Shown in pieces: positions 11,712-23,585 of a stretch of 64,000 nucleotides of DNA. A program made the translations under genes and the position numbers. Each line of letters starts with the position of its first letter. The stretch's first letter is position 1. Under the pieces are notes generated by a model that ran no database searches, was not told the DNA's origin, and worked only from the letters and a program-made list of their open reading frames with translations. Origin of the DNA: Amphiura filiformis (Eukaryota > Echinodermata > Ophiuroidea > Amphilepidida > Amphiuridae); contig NW_027305500.1 in the NCBI RefSeq assembly GCF_039555335.1, positions 1 to 64,000 of the forward strand, given 5' to 3'.

Positions 11712-13254
11712 GTTGATTCTCCAATCGTCGCAAACTTGTACATGGAACGCTTCGAACAATCTGCACTAGCCTCGTACAGTGGTACGGTACCGTCTTAATG
11801 GTTCTGTTACGTCGATGACACCCTCGTGAAGATCAAAAAGTGCGAACAAATATCAAGTTCACCCAAGAGGGCACGGACGACAACAAGTTGCCTTTTTTGG
11901 ACTGTTTGGTCAAAATTCAGGGTGACGGCACACTTTCAACATCAGTATACCGTAAAGCCACACATACACCAGTATCTACTGTTTGACTCCCATCATCCGC
12001 TTATCCATAAACTCGGTGTGATTAAAACACTCTATCATCGTGCTGAAACTATCCCTTCGACAGAGGAAACTAAATCGGTTGAACGCGAATACCTCAAGTC
12101 AGCCCTAGGTACCTGCGGATACAAGGATTGGACTTTTCAAAAAGCCTTGAAACCGCGAAAGGACCCAGCAAACACAAAACGTTTTTGACATCATTCGCAA
12201 AAGGTTGTCAGAAAACGTTTAAATGTCGGGTTATATTAAGGGTACATTAATGGTATAAAACATTTTTATAACATTAAATAACATTTGTTGGTAATTTACT
12301 GCACAGCAAACACAAATGTTTACAGAAAACATTTAAATGTCGGGTTATATAAAGGGTATAAAAACGTTTTAATAACATTTCAAAAACATTTTTAAAAACT
12401 TGGTACAAATCATTCTAAACAGAATGTTATTTTTGGGGTTGAAAAAATATTTTACAAACAATATTTGCCCAAAATATTTACAATAACGTTTTTAAAATGT
12501 TTTCACGACCTTAATATAACCCGACATTTAAATGTTATTAAAACGAATTGTATGCAACATTTTAAGAACATTTCTGTGTTTGCTGGGTGCAAATATTTTA
12601 ACATAATGTTATTTAAGTGTTGACAAAATATTTGGCCAAAAATTTTTGCAAAAATAGTTTACAATGACATTTCGAAGACATTTTAAAAATATTGTTGTAG
12701 TGTGTTTTCATACAAAACGTTTTAAAACGATTTCATGACCTTTATATAACCCGACATTTTAATGTTATGAAAACGTTTTTACCTAAACCAAAACCCAAAA
12801 TATAACTTATTTAAAACGTTTTAAAAACGTTTTTGTGTTTGCTGGGGATCCATCTCCACCAACACAAGCTTCCACTACCTCTTCGAGCACACGTAATTTT
12901 GGCATCACATTCCGTATGTCTCAGATGTCTCTGAGAAATTAAAGAGGATTTTTGGACAACATCAGATCCCTGTCTCACTAAAACCATGTAACACACTGAG
13001 ACAGAAGTTAGTCCACCCTAAGGACAAGATTCCTCAGCGCAAACAGAGTAATATCGTGTATGCCATCAATTGCCAGGATACGGACTGTGATGACTATTAA
13101 ATAGGAGATACTAAACAACCGCTCCATAAACGGATGTACCAACATCGTCGCCCCAGCTCAACGGGGTTAAACGATTCGTCTGTTTATACGCACCTCAAAG
13201 CAGCCAAGCATACTTTTGAGGATAAAGACGTTATTGTGCTCGACAAAGAACATA
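11712..13254 (+). mobile_element. Penelope-like element 1 (RT/GIY-YIG), 5'-truncated and decayed
   Basis: The plus strand reads SPIVANLYMERFEQ and then the RT catalytic YVDDT (about 11811), with a stop between them. It continues through DNKLPFLDCLVK-like and HPLIHKLGVIKTL stretches. A 683-bp MITE interrupts at 12164-12846. After it come YVSDVSEKLKRIFGQH, NTLRQKLVHPKDK, and the GIY-YIG-like IVYAINC...IGDTKQPLHKRMYQHRR with an in-frame stop. The body resumes after PLE2 at 14456 with KEHRWFE. It is pseudogenised by stops, frameshifts and insertions. Family assignment rests on RT order plus the C-terminal GIY-YIG domain. Confidence 0.72.
12164..12846. mobile_element. MITE with CCCAGCAAACAC termini, inside PLE1
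   Basis: Ends are CCCAGCAAACACAAAACGTT and its complement, with GA on both sides as a likely 2-bp target duplication. The interior is rich in AAAACGTTTT and in GTCGGGTTATAT blocks in both orientations. A relative is at 23586-24115. It carries no coding capacity. Confidence 0.8.
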
Positions 13255-13607
13255 CTAGAACTAAAATTTGCAACTCACTTTGCTACGTTGCGTCCGAAAG
13301 CATCGGACTTCGTCAGGCATCTGGTTGAAGATGTTGTCATGTTGTGGTGACATCAGATGTTGTGACGTCAGACGGCGAGGAATGTCTTGTAACGCCGGGT
13401 CCCATGCGTGTGACAACAGGAAGCGGAGTCCCCCTTTTCTGTTAATGGCGGGCTCCTCCACTCTCTCCCATATGGATTCTCTGACTCCTCGCTCAAACCA
13501 CTTCTCCCGGCTCCTTATCTAGGATAACAGCTTCCTCAGGGTTTTATTTCAGTGGTTGTAAACAGCAGAGTTTTGGGCTTCGCTGGAGCTAGGGCGCCTG
13601 TGTTGGT

Positions 13608-14357
13608 TCAGTCGCGCTCGTAGAGATTTTTTGTCTCCCCTACATAGGAGTCACCACAGTCCGGAGCAGCACAGGTAATGCCATAAACTAAATTGCACTG
13701 TTTATCTCTCGGGGGGGGGTTGTCCTTGACATGCACGAGCTTCCCCCGTATGATGTTAGTAGGTTTGAAGCACGTAGTGATGCCGAAGGACTTGAAAGAG
13801 TTCTTAAGCCTTTCAGATAATCCAGCGATGTATGGGATGGTTACCTGTGTGCGATTGTCGTAGTTTACCTCTCCTGTGGTGGATTTAGCGGAGTCTTTGG
13901 TTTTGTTCGCTTTGGTAAACGCCCAACCGGGGTATCCACAATTTCCAAGGGCTTTCTGTATGTGATCTTTTCCCTCCGGAATGTCCTCAGAATTGCTTAT
14001 GACAGTGTCCGCACGGTATTGGAGGGTTCTGATCACGCCTAATTTGTGGATCAGCGGATGGTGCGAGTCAAATTGTAAATAGTGATCGGTATGCGTCGGC
14101 TTCCTATAAACCGTTGAGTTGAGGGTACCGTCACTGTTCAAATGAACCAAGCAGTCCAGAAAAGCTAACTTATTGTCCACACATTCCTCCTGAGTGAATT
14201 TGATGTTCGGGTCATCTTGATTAATGAAATTAAAGAAGGACTCCGACTCGCTTTTGTCTATGATAATGAATTCCTCGCCGTCTGACGTCACAACATCTGA
14301 CGTCATCACAACATCTTCAATCAGATGCCTGACGAAGTCCGATGCTTTTGGACGCAA
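13608..14357 (-). pseudogene. PLE2 protein fragment: RT thumb plus GIY-YIG N-terminal half
   Basis: This is a 249-codon frame ending at a TGA caused by a frameshift. Its first 30 or so residues (RPKASDFVRHLIEDV...) are not RT; they read through the inverted 3' tail copy. The RT core upstream of the catalytic aspartates is absent, so no activity is expected. Confidence 0.7.
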
Positions 14358-14392
14358 CGTAGCAAAGTGAGTTGCAAATTTTAGTTCCAGTA
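14277..14392. repeat. Inverted repeat arm at the 5' end of PLE2
   Basis: Close reverse complement of 13261-13375, the 3' end of the same element (shared words include GCAACGTAGCAAAGTGAGTT and CAGATGCCTGACGAAGTCCG). Confidence 0.8.
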
Positions 14393-14640
14393 TTTGATTT
14401 AATTTACAAAATAATGTTTTTTGAACTACTGGATGAATAATCTACACCAAGATATAAAGAACATAGGTGGTTCGAAAATGCGAACGTAGCGAGGAGGAAA
14501 GTTTGCATAATGTGTTCTCCTAAAGCCTTTTTAGAGCATTTTATTCCAAGGTGTTCCATAAATGTGCGCGAAAGTCGCTTCGTGAAGTTCGTCTTGCTCA
14601 CAATTGCTCCCTGTTTTTGGAATTCTTTCCCCTAAATTGA

Positions 14641-14868
14641 CCGCAGTAATAACGGCAGTATAGATCCCATATATTACCAAAACAAAATATATCCGCAGGA
14701 AAGCCTAAATTGACCTTGTACTGAACCAATGGTCAAATCATTTCCTATCGTTTCCAAAATCCTTGCTATTGAACTTTTATTGTAAGGCCGTAGTATTACT
14801 GACTTTAGTAGCGTTTTATACGCACTGCAAAAAGCCTCGACACCACGTCTTGCACACTTTGCAAAAAC
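14641..14868 (+). promoter_or_regulatory. Conserved upstream block of gene B
   Basis: This block aligns to the C block at 24795 from AACGGCAGTATAGATCC onward and to A from AGGAAAGCC. It contains stops in the frame of the gene B ATG, so it is leader or promoter and not coding. Confidence 0.35.
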
Positions 14869-17800
14869 ATGTCCAACGCAGCAGAACAGCAAAAAGAAGA
14901 ACCCAACGAAGAATACTTTAGGATGAGGGAAGAACTACAAATGAATATGGCTCAGGCCAACACTTCTGTAAATAATAAGTTGTACCTCGTTCTCATGATG
15001 GTGACTGGTCTAGCTGCCATTGTAGCTCTTATCATATCACTGGTTGCGTTTTCAAGTCAAAGTGGGAATACTTGCGTGATAGGTGGGACAAGCAATGGCA
15101 TGACAGGTGAGAGATAGCAGGGCTTACGTAGATTACAAAACTGAATTAGCATATTCCGTACGTTACTGCTGCCTTAAATACAGTTCCCATTTTCACTTCA
15201 AACTTAAGTTTCCCCTGAGTTCTTCTATTGTATGAAGGCGAGCACGTGTAGCAGGCAATAGCCAGAGGTAAGTAGAGTTCAATGAGCTGATGAGTTGCAG
15301 TATACAGCCTCTCTCCCAAAAATAAGTCCAAACAAAAACGCTGATTTAAAGTTGTAATTATTTTGTCCGAATTCGTAATAATGTTACACTATAGCTAATA
15401 TATTCAGCTTTTCAATAATTGTTTTCAAATCTAATTCGATGTTGTCGTTGGTATGTCATTCCTTCTAAAATCCATTCTGGGTAACTTTTACTGTATTACA
15501 ACAATCAGCATTTTTCTATTGAACGTACGGTACAATTAAGAATCATTCCGGGTAGAGATTATACCGGAATATTCCTGCTCACCGTGATTTTCCATTGCGC
15601 TAAATATCGGGTAAATACCCGATGCCGCTGATGTCATTTGCATATTTGCCGGTTGTCATCCCCCCACTGTGGCGAACAAGAATACGGAGGCCGTGGTTTT
15701 CTATTGACGAAAACCGGCTCTTCTCACCGGCAAAAACCTAGTTTTAGAAGGATAAATGCCGACGAAATAGCGTTGAACGGCATTTTCTACTGATAATTTT
15801 TAATCCCCAAACCGGATAAAAGCCGGCTATGCACTCCACTAGAAAAACGCTGAATGTATTCCCAAGAATGTATTATTGCTATAGTGACAGATGTTGGAGC
15901 CCTAGTTGGAGCTCATAAAAAGTAATCAAATTATGCGAGGGCAAATTATTGACAACAAAAAAACCACACATTTTCATCCATTTTTTTTTATATTCTTTTC
16001 TTTTGTTGCCCAATAATCTTTATTATCTACTATTCACATTTGGTCAATATTTGAAGACATATTAAAGCCATATTGTAATATTTCCATTACATATGAAAAG
16101 GTTCGGCTAAAAAACGATTCTCTTATCTACGCACAATTTCCACATCGATACACCTGAGTACATAGATATTTCCAAGTACAGCGAGTCTAGCATCTACGCA
16201 GTCGGTGTTTATACTTCACGGTTGAGTGCATAGCATACAGAAAATAGGCGTCTGTGATTGGTTTTTGTCAAAACCTCAAGTGTTCCCTTCATGCAATCAG
16301 AATTTTTTATATCGAACGAAAGCCAACACTTCCCCCTAAAAACACTTTTTTCATTACGTCAATAGATAACGCAATAATGTTTACAGCAAGGTGAATGTGA
16401 TAAATCTGTTGAAAACGACCAATCCAAGCACAATTTTTTACCAACATGTAGGTTTTAAAAGTCAAAAAGTGTTCCTTACAATATTTTTGTAATTATATGC
16501 CATGAAAGAGCACACTTATATTGGCCATATACTAGCTTCATTTGAATTAGCAATGGCCAATTCTCTTTAAATTGCAAATCTTGTGCAAAAAGTTACTTTT
16601 TTCGCCTGTTTTGTCATACCGTTATAAATTCAATGAACTATGACTTTGCTAAAGAGCGCTTACAAATTGATATGACCCTGAAAGTATCTTGGACGGATTT
16701 ATTTATTATTTCTTTAACAACTTATTTTGGATTTTGCAGTATTTCACACTAGAATTCACCTTCGTCATTGTTCGTTGTATGGACCTTGATATAACATGTA
16801 TAACGGGAAACAGATGCAGTAGACGATAGGCCCAGTTGAGTACAGCATGTTTCCTTTACAGCTCTGCACTTTTTTTTAAATCAAATTTAGAACAAACTGG
16901 CTTGTATGGTCTAGATTAAACGACCAGACCCGTAGCCAGGATTTTTGGGCGTGCGGGGAATTAAAAAGTGGACCATTGTGAATTTTTTCTTCAAAAAGGG
17001 CTGATTTCAATTTTTTCCGAAAAAAGTGGACTTTTGTGGTTTTGTATCGTTGACATTGATTGCCTTTAGAGCGTTGATGTCGGTTTACATGGGTTGGGTA
17101 GGCTGATAGGTATTTGTATGTGGAGAGCCGTGAATCTGTCTCTGTGTAAGAGCTTATAGTTTATACTTTCCCTCTCTGTCTTCAATTTCAGGTACTGGAG
17201 CGGTTGATACTAAAATATGGAACTTGGCTATTGGTCACCTGGACAACAACGAAGCATATATGTAAATTTTAATTTTATCTCTTTGCGATATGACAATTTC
17301 TTTAAGGAACTTATATCGTCATGAAAAACTGGGCTAATTATCGTAAAAATGTAAGTTATGAAGTTGGGTTACAAGGGAGCACGGTGAACGAGCGGAACGG
17401 GCTCTGACTCATAATCGGAATGTTGCAGGTTCGAGCCCCGGCGATGCCATCGTGTTGCGCCCTTGAATAAGGCACTTTATCTCGATTACTCCACTCAACA
17501 CAGGTGTATAATTGGGTACCGATATCCTTAAATGCTGGGAAGGTAACATGCTCTGGCGATCCCCCATAGCAACATTTCACGGTGGGGTCTAGCCTAATCG
17601 CTAACAAAAAAGAGATCTTTCATGAAGTTGTAGTGAACCACTTATAGCCGATGTAATAAAAAATATAATGTGCTCATCATGCAGTTATTGTTAACTACAT
17701 GTATGCACACAACACAGGGGCACTCACAATAGGCAATTGACCCGTACTGATAGCGCTGTGTTGTAGATATAGGAGATGTAGCGGACAATTCGATCGCTCG

Positions 17801-20800
17801 TTGGATTAATATTATCACGTGGTAAGAAATTTGCATTGGACAATCGATTACTATAATGGTTTAGTACTGCATATTTCGGTTTAATCTTCACTAAGCGGGT
17901 TTATGGCTGAAAAGGTCACGGTGAATTTGCCGTGGACAAAACTGCACTATGTTCTCGCTGTTTAAAACAGCAGGGGAGTGCCATTCTGTGTCCTTGCCCC
18001 AGGTGACACATACCCCAGCTATGCGACTGTATCATACTAGAGAGTGATTCGACCACTCGCCTAGCACCATGCTAGCGAGTGATTAACCACTTTCCATTAA
18101 CCATTAAAATCTAGACGGCAAGGCCTGATACCCCAGTGGTGTTATAAATTATATGAAGAATAATGATTAACATTTGCATAGTGTTTTCGTTTGTAATTTA
18201 AATAAAAAACAAAAACAAAAAAGAAAGCACTATGCAAATGTTCAGGGTACGACAGAAAGAGCCATCGATACATTTTGGGCACCGATAGTGCTTGATTCAC
18301 AAAAAGCCAAAGTGACGAAGACTGTGTCCTGATAATTTAATTTCAGCGATGATTTAACAGGACAGGTCAAAGGATTCCACGTAGACATTGCATTTGAAGG
18401 TAAGTAGTGTAAACCCCGGGGGGGGGGGCACTTCAATTTGAAATGGTTATAGATGTAGGGCTGGCACTTTCGCACTAAGGGGTATTCGGTGAGAGCAAAA
18501 TGTAAAAAATAAGGGGTCATTGGGTGAGAGCATGATTTTTGGCATTCGGTGAGAGCAAAATGTAAAAAATATGGGGTCATTGGGTGAGAACATGACCTTT
18601 TTTTTAAATGGAATCTTTGGGTGAGAGCCGAAACAGCGCCACAGAAACCTCGAAAATCGAATTTCTAGTTCTAAATGGCATCAAATTTCTTTGTTTTTTC
18701 AAAATAAGTAACAAAATCAGTGATAAATGAAATTTGCTGTTCAAATTGAACTTGTAAGGGTCTTTGGGTGACAGATCAAATGGAAACATATGGGGTCTTC
18801 GGATGACAGAGCATGTGTTCGTAAAAAAATATGGGGTCTTTGGGTGACAGCGATGCTGAAAAAAGGGGTCTTAACAGCCCTACATACGCGTCACCTCCAA
18901 AGTCCCCCCCCCCCCGGTGTGTAATTTCCCATGGGATTTGAATTAAATAAACTGCAAATTCATTTTACCCAACTTTAAAAGCGAGTATGACCATGGTAAT
19001 GAATCAAATGTGAAAAGGCTGCACAATTTTATACTCATATTCTATCTTTACATTTCATAGTTTGCAAGCGAGCGAACAAGAATTGCCGCTTGATATGGGA
19101 TTTATACAACCGCTGTTGGGATTCGCAGGCTGGAGAGGTAACAAGAGGAGGCGAGGGGTTAATGGGTGGATGGTACGATGGCTGCGTAGGTAAGTGAAAG
19201 TGAACATAATTATAAGAACTATTTTCATTGGTTAGATTTTACTATATAATTCACATTGAGCCAATCAGAGATATGTTAAGAATAGTCAGTAGGGGATTAG
19301 ACCAGTAAATTGCTAAGAGATCTAAAGGTTATATTTCGATTGGTTACTAAGAATATCATGTAATTAACGAATCAGGGGCACTTTAAGAGAGAGACAGTGG
19401 TACCCATGTGGTTTATATTCACCCGTACATTGATAAATAATTCTGATTAGAGAAGACAATCGGACATATTCTGTAGGTTAATTTGAACACTATCGATTTT
19501 TTTCTGGAATATTCTAGTCCTGAAGAAATCCATTAGGTTTGTGTGATACAATCCTAGGAATGTTCATCTTGTCAAAACCAAATATACTGACCTAACAGTT
19601 TCAGTCATCTTGGTCAAAGGCCTTCTTCGGAGTGATGGTACTTGATCCTTCCTTCTGGTAGTGATCACCAACAGAGGGCGTACTAGCGCCCAGAAGTGGG
19701 TCATATAGTCTTATAGACATATAGTGCAAATGTGCCCCTCATCTCTAGCTATCTCTGTTCATGGTGTCCCCGTTGTGAATTTGTATATTGAGTTTTTAGA
19801 ACAACAACAAATTGCTACAGCCCCGTTAGACTGTAAACTGCGGCTCTGGTATGTCGGTGGCATTTTTAGAAATTACAAATAAACTGCGGCTCTGGTATGT
19901 CGGTGGCATTTTTAGAAATTACCAACGAAAACCAAGTTGACAATTACTTATCACTCATCTAGAAAGAGCATGATGGGTCAATGTCGTATCGATACCCTCA
20001 TCATTCGCAAATCCGATGCTCTGTTAAGCTGATGGCCTACAGGAAACTCAAGCACACAGACCAATACCTCATCCCATTCCGAGACGAGCCAAGTCCACTT
20101 TGTATCCAAGTCCCAATACAGTCCGGGTCCTTTTGTGTCCGAGTCCGGACTCGAGCCGAAGTCGAGGGTGTCGAGTCCGAGTCCGACAAAACTATTGCAC
20201 TCTTCCAAGATATGATCGTATAATTCAGCGTAATGACACCCAATATAATACGAAGAACGCGTCTCTGTATTCGTCCTAATTTGTTGGCATGAGCAACGTT
20301 AACCAAGCATTCCAAACAGCAACAGCATACTTTGACAAACTGAGACATGCGAGTATTTTTGGGGGGGGGTTTGGGGCGCTAAAAATGTGTTGCTTTTGAG
20401 GCGGTAGCGCCTGTAAATGATCAATGTCCTTACCTTCTTCACACCCATGTAACTTAACATTACAAATAGTGCGAACTATTATTTTGTTATAGGATGGGCA
20501 CAAAGCTACGACAGGTCACGCACGTTCAAATTCTCTAAACCATTTACTAAGTCCGCCAGTACCTATCTATTAGTGAAGAGTAACAATCCTAGAGGAGTTG
20601 ACCCAACTGATTTGACTGGTAAAATCATAGGTTTCATTGACGGATACGTAAGCGACGAGTTCTGTCTAAAACGCCAACAAGGTGTAACGGTGAGTATATC
20701 TGGCATAAAGCTAAATTTATACTACATTGCTGAGCAAAGAGCGATTGTATTTGACCAATGATGTAGCGCACTTTACCCAACGCAACAAAAACACACGCAA

Positions 20801-23238
20801 CAACATTGGCTATAGAAACCAATTGTCGCTTAGCGATGGAGTATAAATTCAGCTCAACGTTGCCTCTGCCTTGTTCATTTTCACTTCATAAATGAACTCA
20901 ACCCGAGGTTTTTCCTGTGTTCTTGCGTTCTTCGCCTGCGACATTTGGCTGTCAAAAACTAACGCCCTCAACTGGCCGCAATTTGTCATATTCAGTATTT
21001 CCTACTTTGACTGACAACAGTTTATTGAAAAACAAGATGAGATGCAGCATCTCAGATCCCAAATTGTCTTCGCGTTATGTTTGGATATATTGTTTATATC
21101 GATGGGACTGACAAATAGAGCAACTGTTATCACTGATGAAGTCGATGCAGAAACAAGGGACTGGATGTTCAGAAGCATCCCGAGATCTAAATATCTCCAG
21201 GTTATTCGGTTTCACACGTATCATATCAATTTGTATGCGCTCTTTAGCAAAGTCATAGTTCATTGAATTTATAACCGTATGACAAAACAGGCAAAATAGT
21301 AACTTTTTTGCACAGGATTTGCAATTTAAAGAGAATTGGCCATTGCTCATTGAAATGAAGCTAGTATATGGACAATATGAGTGTGCTCTTTCATTTAATG
21401 ACATAAAATTGAAAAAATATTGTAAGGAACACTTGAGGTTTTGACTTTTAAAACCTACATTTTGGTAAAAAATTGTGCTTGGAGGTCGTTTTCAACAGAT
21501 TAACCACATTTGCCTTGCTATAAACATTGAATTGCGTTATCTGTTGACGAAATGAAAAAAAGGACTTTTATTTAGCTTTCGATCGATATAAAAGAAATTT
21601 CTGATTGGATTGATTTTTTTGCATTTGCACAGGGAAACAATCTGCCTTCGACTCAAATTCGACATTTTGCCTCACTCCAGGTTTTAATAGACGCTATCGT
21701 TAATGGACAGGTAGAGTTGACTTTTTTTTACTAGATCTTATATTTCTCAAGGGCCAGGTCTCGGATATAGACCCTTTTCCGTTCTTTCCACCATGCACTA
21801 TTCCAGGGTCCGAGATATAGACCCTTTCCCTTCTTCCCATCATGCACTATTCCAGGGGGTATGACGTAGTATAACTACTGATGGTCCCGGTGTAAGGGTC
21901 AGGTCCGTGATATAGACCTTTTTCCTTCTTCCCATCATGCACTATTCCAGGGGGTATGACGTAGTATAGCTACTGATGGTCCCGGTGTAAGGGCCAGGTC
22001 CGTGATATAGACCTTTTTCCCTTCTTCCCATCATGCACTATTCTAGGGGGTATGACGTAGTACATCAACCCCATGGACAGGCACCGGAATAATCTCGCTA
22101 AAAAGTTAGCTCGCCACTAATAATTGTCCCGATGTAACCTATACGAAACTCGAAAAATCTGATCCTTGCTGCAAAGGTTTATCATGTTTATAGTGTGATA
22201 TGCGTTTCTCAGCTGCAACTCTCGAAATTGTTGTTAAAGGGTTTATGCAGTTTGTGGTAGGGTCGACCGGTCACAGAGTTCAGCGACACCCGGCAGCGAC
22301 ATCGACAGAGGCCTCATCGAGAGGCCTCGTAGGTTTAGCTTATGCATAATCTTATAGATCAGTAACTTGTGGATTTTTAAATTGTCTTAATATCCAGGTT
22401 GATGCTGGTTTCTCGTCATTTCGTGGCGATGTACCATCGACTATTACGAAATTATTAGACAATCCGTTTTCGTGCTATTTACCCAATGGTGGCGTTAGCA
22501 TAATGACGAGGCTGGATAATGGACTGCCTGACTGGTGGAACCCAGCACAAGATAGCCTTATACAGAGTTCAACTTACAGACAGATCTGCAACGATCTTAA
22601 AGACGCACATGGTAAGTTGCATGTATCATCTCTCCGATCTCGAAATTGCGGCTGCATAAACTATTTAGCCTGGACACAATATATCTGCGCAGCTAAATGA
22701 AAGACGATCATCAAGCATGGTGTCTTGTGTATAAGAGATTGATGTTTATTTGTCAGTAATTGGTCAAAATCTAAAGTGCCGAGAAATGACGAACATTTGC
22801 TGTTCCATATCTGTTATATTGTGAAGTGCCAAGTACCGGCCGCGGAGGCTTTATTAGTTCAATATGTTAGGAAAATATATATCTTGTCGTCCCATGTTGA
22901 CATTGTCTAAATAAGCTGCATTTTCGCTCAAAAGGGTACTGATTCATGACATTTTTGCTTGTCCGTCATTTTGACCCTTGCTTACAGAATAAATACCGCT
23001 CACTGCACCTGGTTTTTCGAACTTTTTCGATCTTGATTTGAAATGGCCTACAAGTAGGGAAAGGGAGGGGAGAAAAGGTGGGGAAGGGATAAAGGCAGGA
23101 GATTCTCATGTATTCCTACACATGCGGCACATGCTTAATGCTGACTTCTGTCGGTTTAGTGATCACATGGTTGTTATTTTTAAATCTTCAGGTGATCAAC
23201 GTGGAAATGATCCATCCGATGTATGTCTTGGAATGTAG
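14869..23238 (+). CDS. Gene B: tandem paralogue of gene A, 8 exons
   Basis: Exons are 14869-15106, 17192-17261, 18347-18399, 19061-19189, 20493-20689, 21633-21710, 22398-22611 and 23192-23238. Exon lengths and phases equal those of gene A and give 341 codons. An in-frame TAG lies upstream of the ATG. It is very close to A: sampled changes include Ala32 to Val, one His to Tyr in exon 4, Val to Glu in the RGGxGLMGG stretch, Ser187 to Thr, and Leu to Ser in exon 6. Much of introns 1, 4, 5 and 7 aligns to A, so the duplication is recent or homogenised by gene conversion. The ligand-motif Arg and the GQVDAGF strand are kept. A candidate AATAAA at 24146 lies about 0.9 kb from the stop because a MITE sits in between. 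Confidence 0.85.
16255..16690 (-). repeat. Inverted-repeat family, intron 1 of gene B
   Basis: Reverse complement of 21225-21605 in intron 5 of the same gene, over nearly 400 bases. The matching arm in gene A is shorter. Confidence 0.7.
17364..17650 (+). repeat. tRNA-derived SINE in intron 2 of gene B
   Basis: Counterpart of the SINE in gene A, with a better preserved B box (GCAGGTTCGAGCCCC) and an additional GCGATGCCATCGTGTTG stretch that A lacks. The insertion predates the A/B duplication. Confidence 0.6.
18150..18250. repeat. Short foldback in intron 2 of gene B
   Basis: AACATTTGCATAGTGTTTTC pairs with AAAGCACTATGCAAATGTTC. The same hairpin type is at 26868-26935 in gene C, flanked there by GGTACCGATGACTC and its complement. 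It is either an old MITE or a structured intron element. Confidence 0.55.
18413..18918. mobile_element. G/C-run-terminated element in intron 3 of gene B
   Basis: Inserted between two copies of GTGTAA; gene A has the uninterrupted site at about 3885-3895. The ends are CCCC plus a long G run then CACTTC, and the complement AAGT plus a C run. The interior repeats CATTCGGTGAGAGCAAAATG and GGGTCATTGGGTGAGA units four to six times. Confidence 0.7.
21040..21605 (+). repeat. Inverted-repeat family, intron 5 of gene B
   Basis: Pairs with 16255-16690 across exons 2-5 and ends immediately upstream of exon 6, as in gene A. Confidence 0.7.
21755..22065 (+). repeat. Minisatellite in intron 6 of gene B
   Basis: Same roughly 115-bp unit as in gene A, with about three copies, so the array length differs between the two young paralogues. 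Confidence 0.75.
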
Positions 23239-23585
23239 TTTGCGCCTGACGTCATGGAAAAAAGGCGCGTCGTGATTGGTTGCTGACCAGTGAAGTACGG
23301 CATTTTTGGTCTGGTTGACAGGACGTCATACGTAAACTAGTCTTTTTAACTCGGTCTTCAATTATAAGGAGGAATTATTAGACTTTGGTCATGTTTCATG
23401 TTTACTACATAGCTTAAAACACAATTTGGTTTTACAATCGATGATTGATACTACGATATTCAATTCAATATGATGAGGTTGTTTTGTTTTTGTTTTAATT
23501 CCGAGGGAGTTTGTTGTGTAACCGCCTATTAAAGACAATGCCTCTATGTACGATAAAATTGATACGTACATGGAAAAGGTTGTTT

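Larger units (their letters stand above)
13255..14455 (-). mobile_element. Penelope-like element 2 (RT/GIY-YIG), 5'-truncated, inserted in PLE1
   Basis: It is bounded by a 10-bp target duplication AAAGAACATA at 13245-13254 and 14456-14465. The minus-strand frame 14357-13608 covers the end of the RT (FIIIDKSESESFFNFINQ, DNKLAFLDCLVHLN, HPLIHKLGVIRTL), the connector IPYIAGLSERLKNSFKSFGI, and a GIY-YIG start (VYGITC...SYVGETKNLYER). A two-base insertion near 13612 ends this frame. The tail continues in another frame (LNQHRRPSSS, then KWFERGVRESIWE and NRKGGLRF down to about 13400). Upstream of FIIID the RT is missing and replaced by an inverted copy of the element's own 3' end. Confidence 0.78.

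Noticed and set aside
21075-21404. Minus-strand 109-codon frame as a gene
   Set aside because: It lies in a dispersed inverted-repeat family; related copies elsewhere in the window carry stops, and it overlaps intron 5 of gene B.
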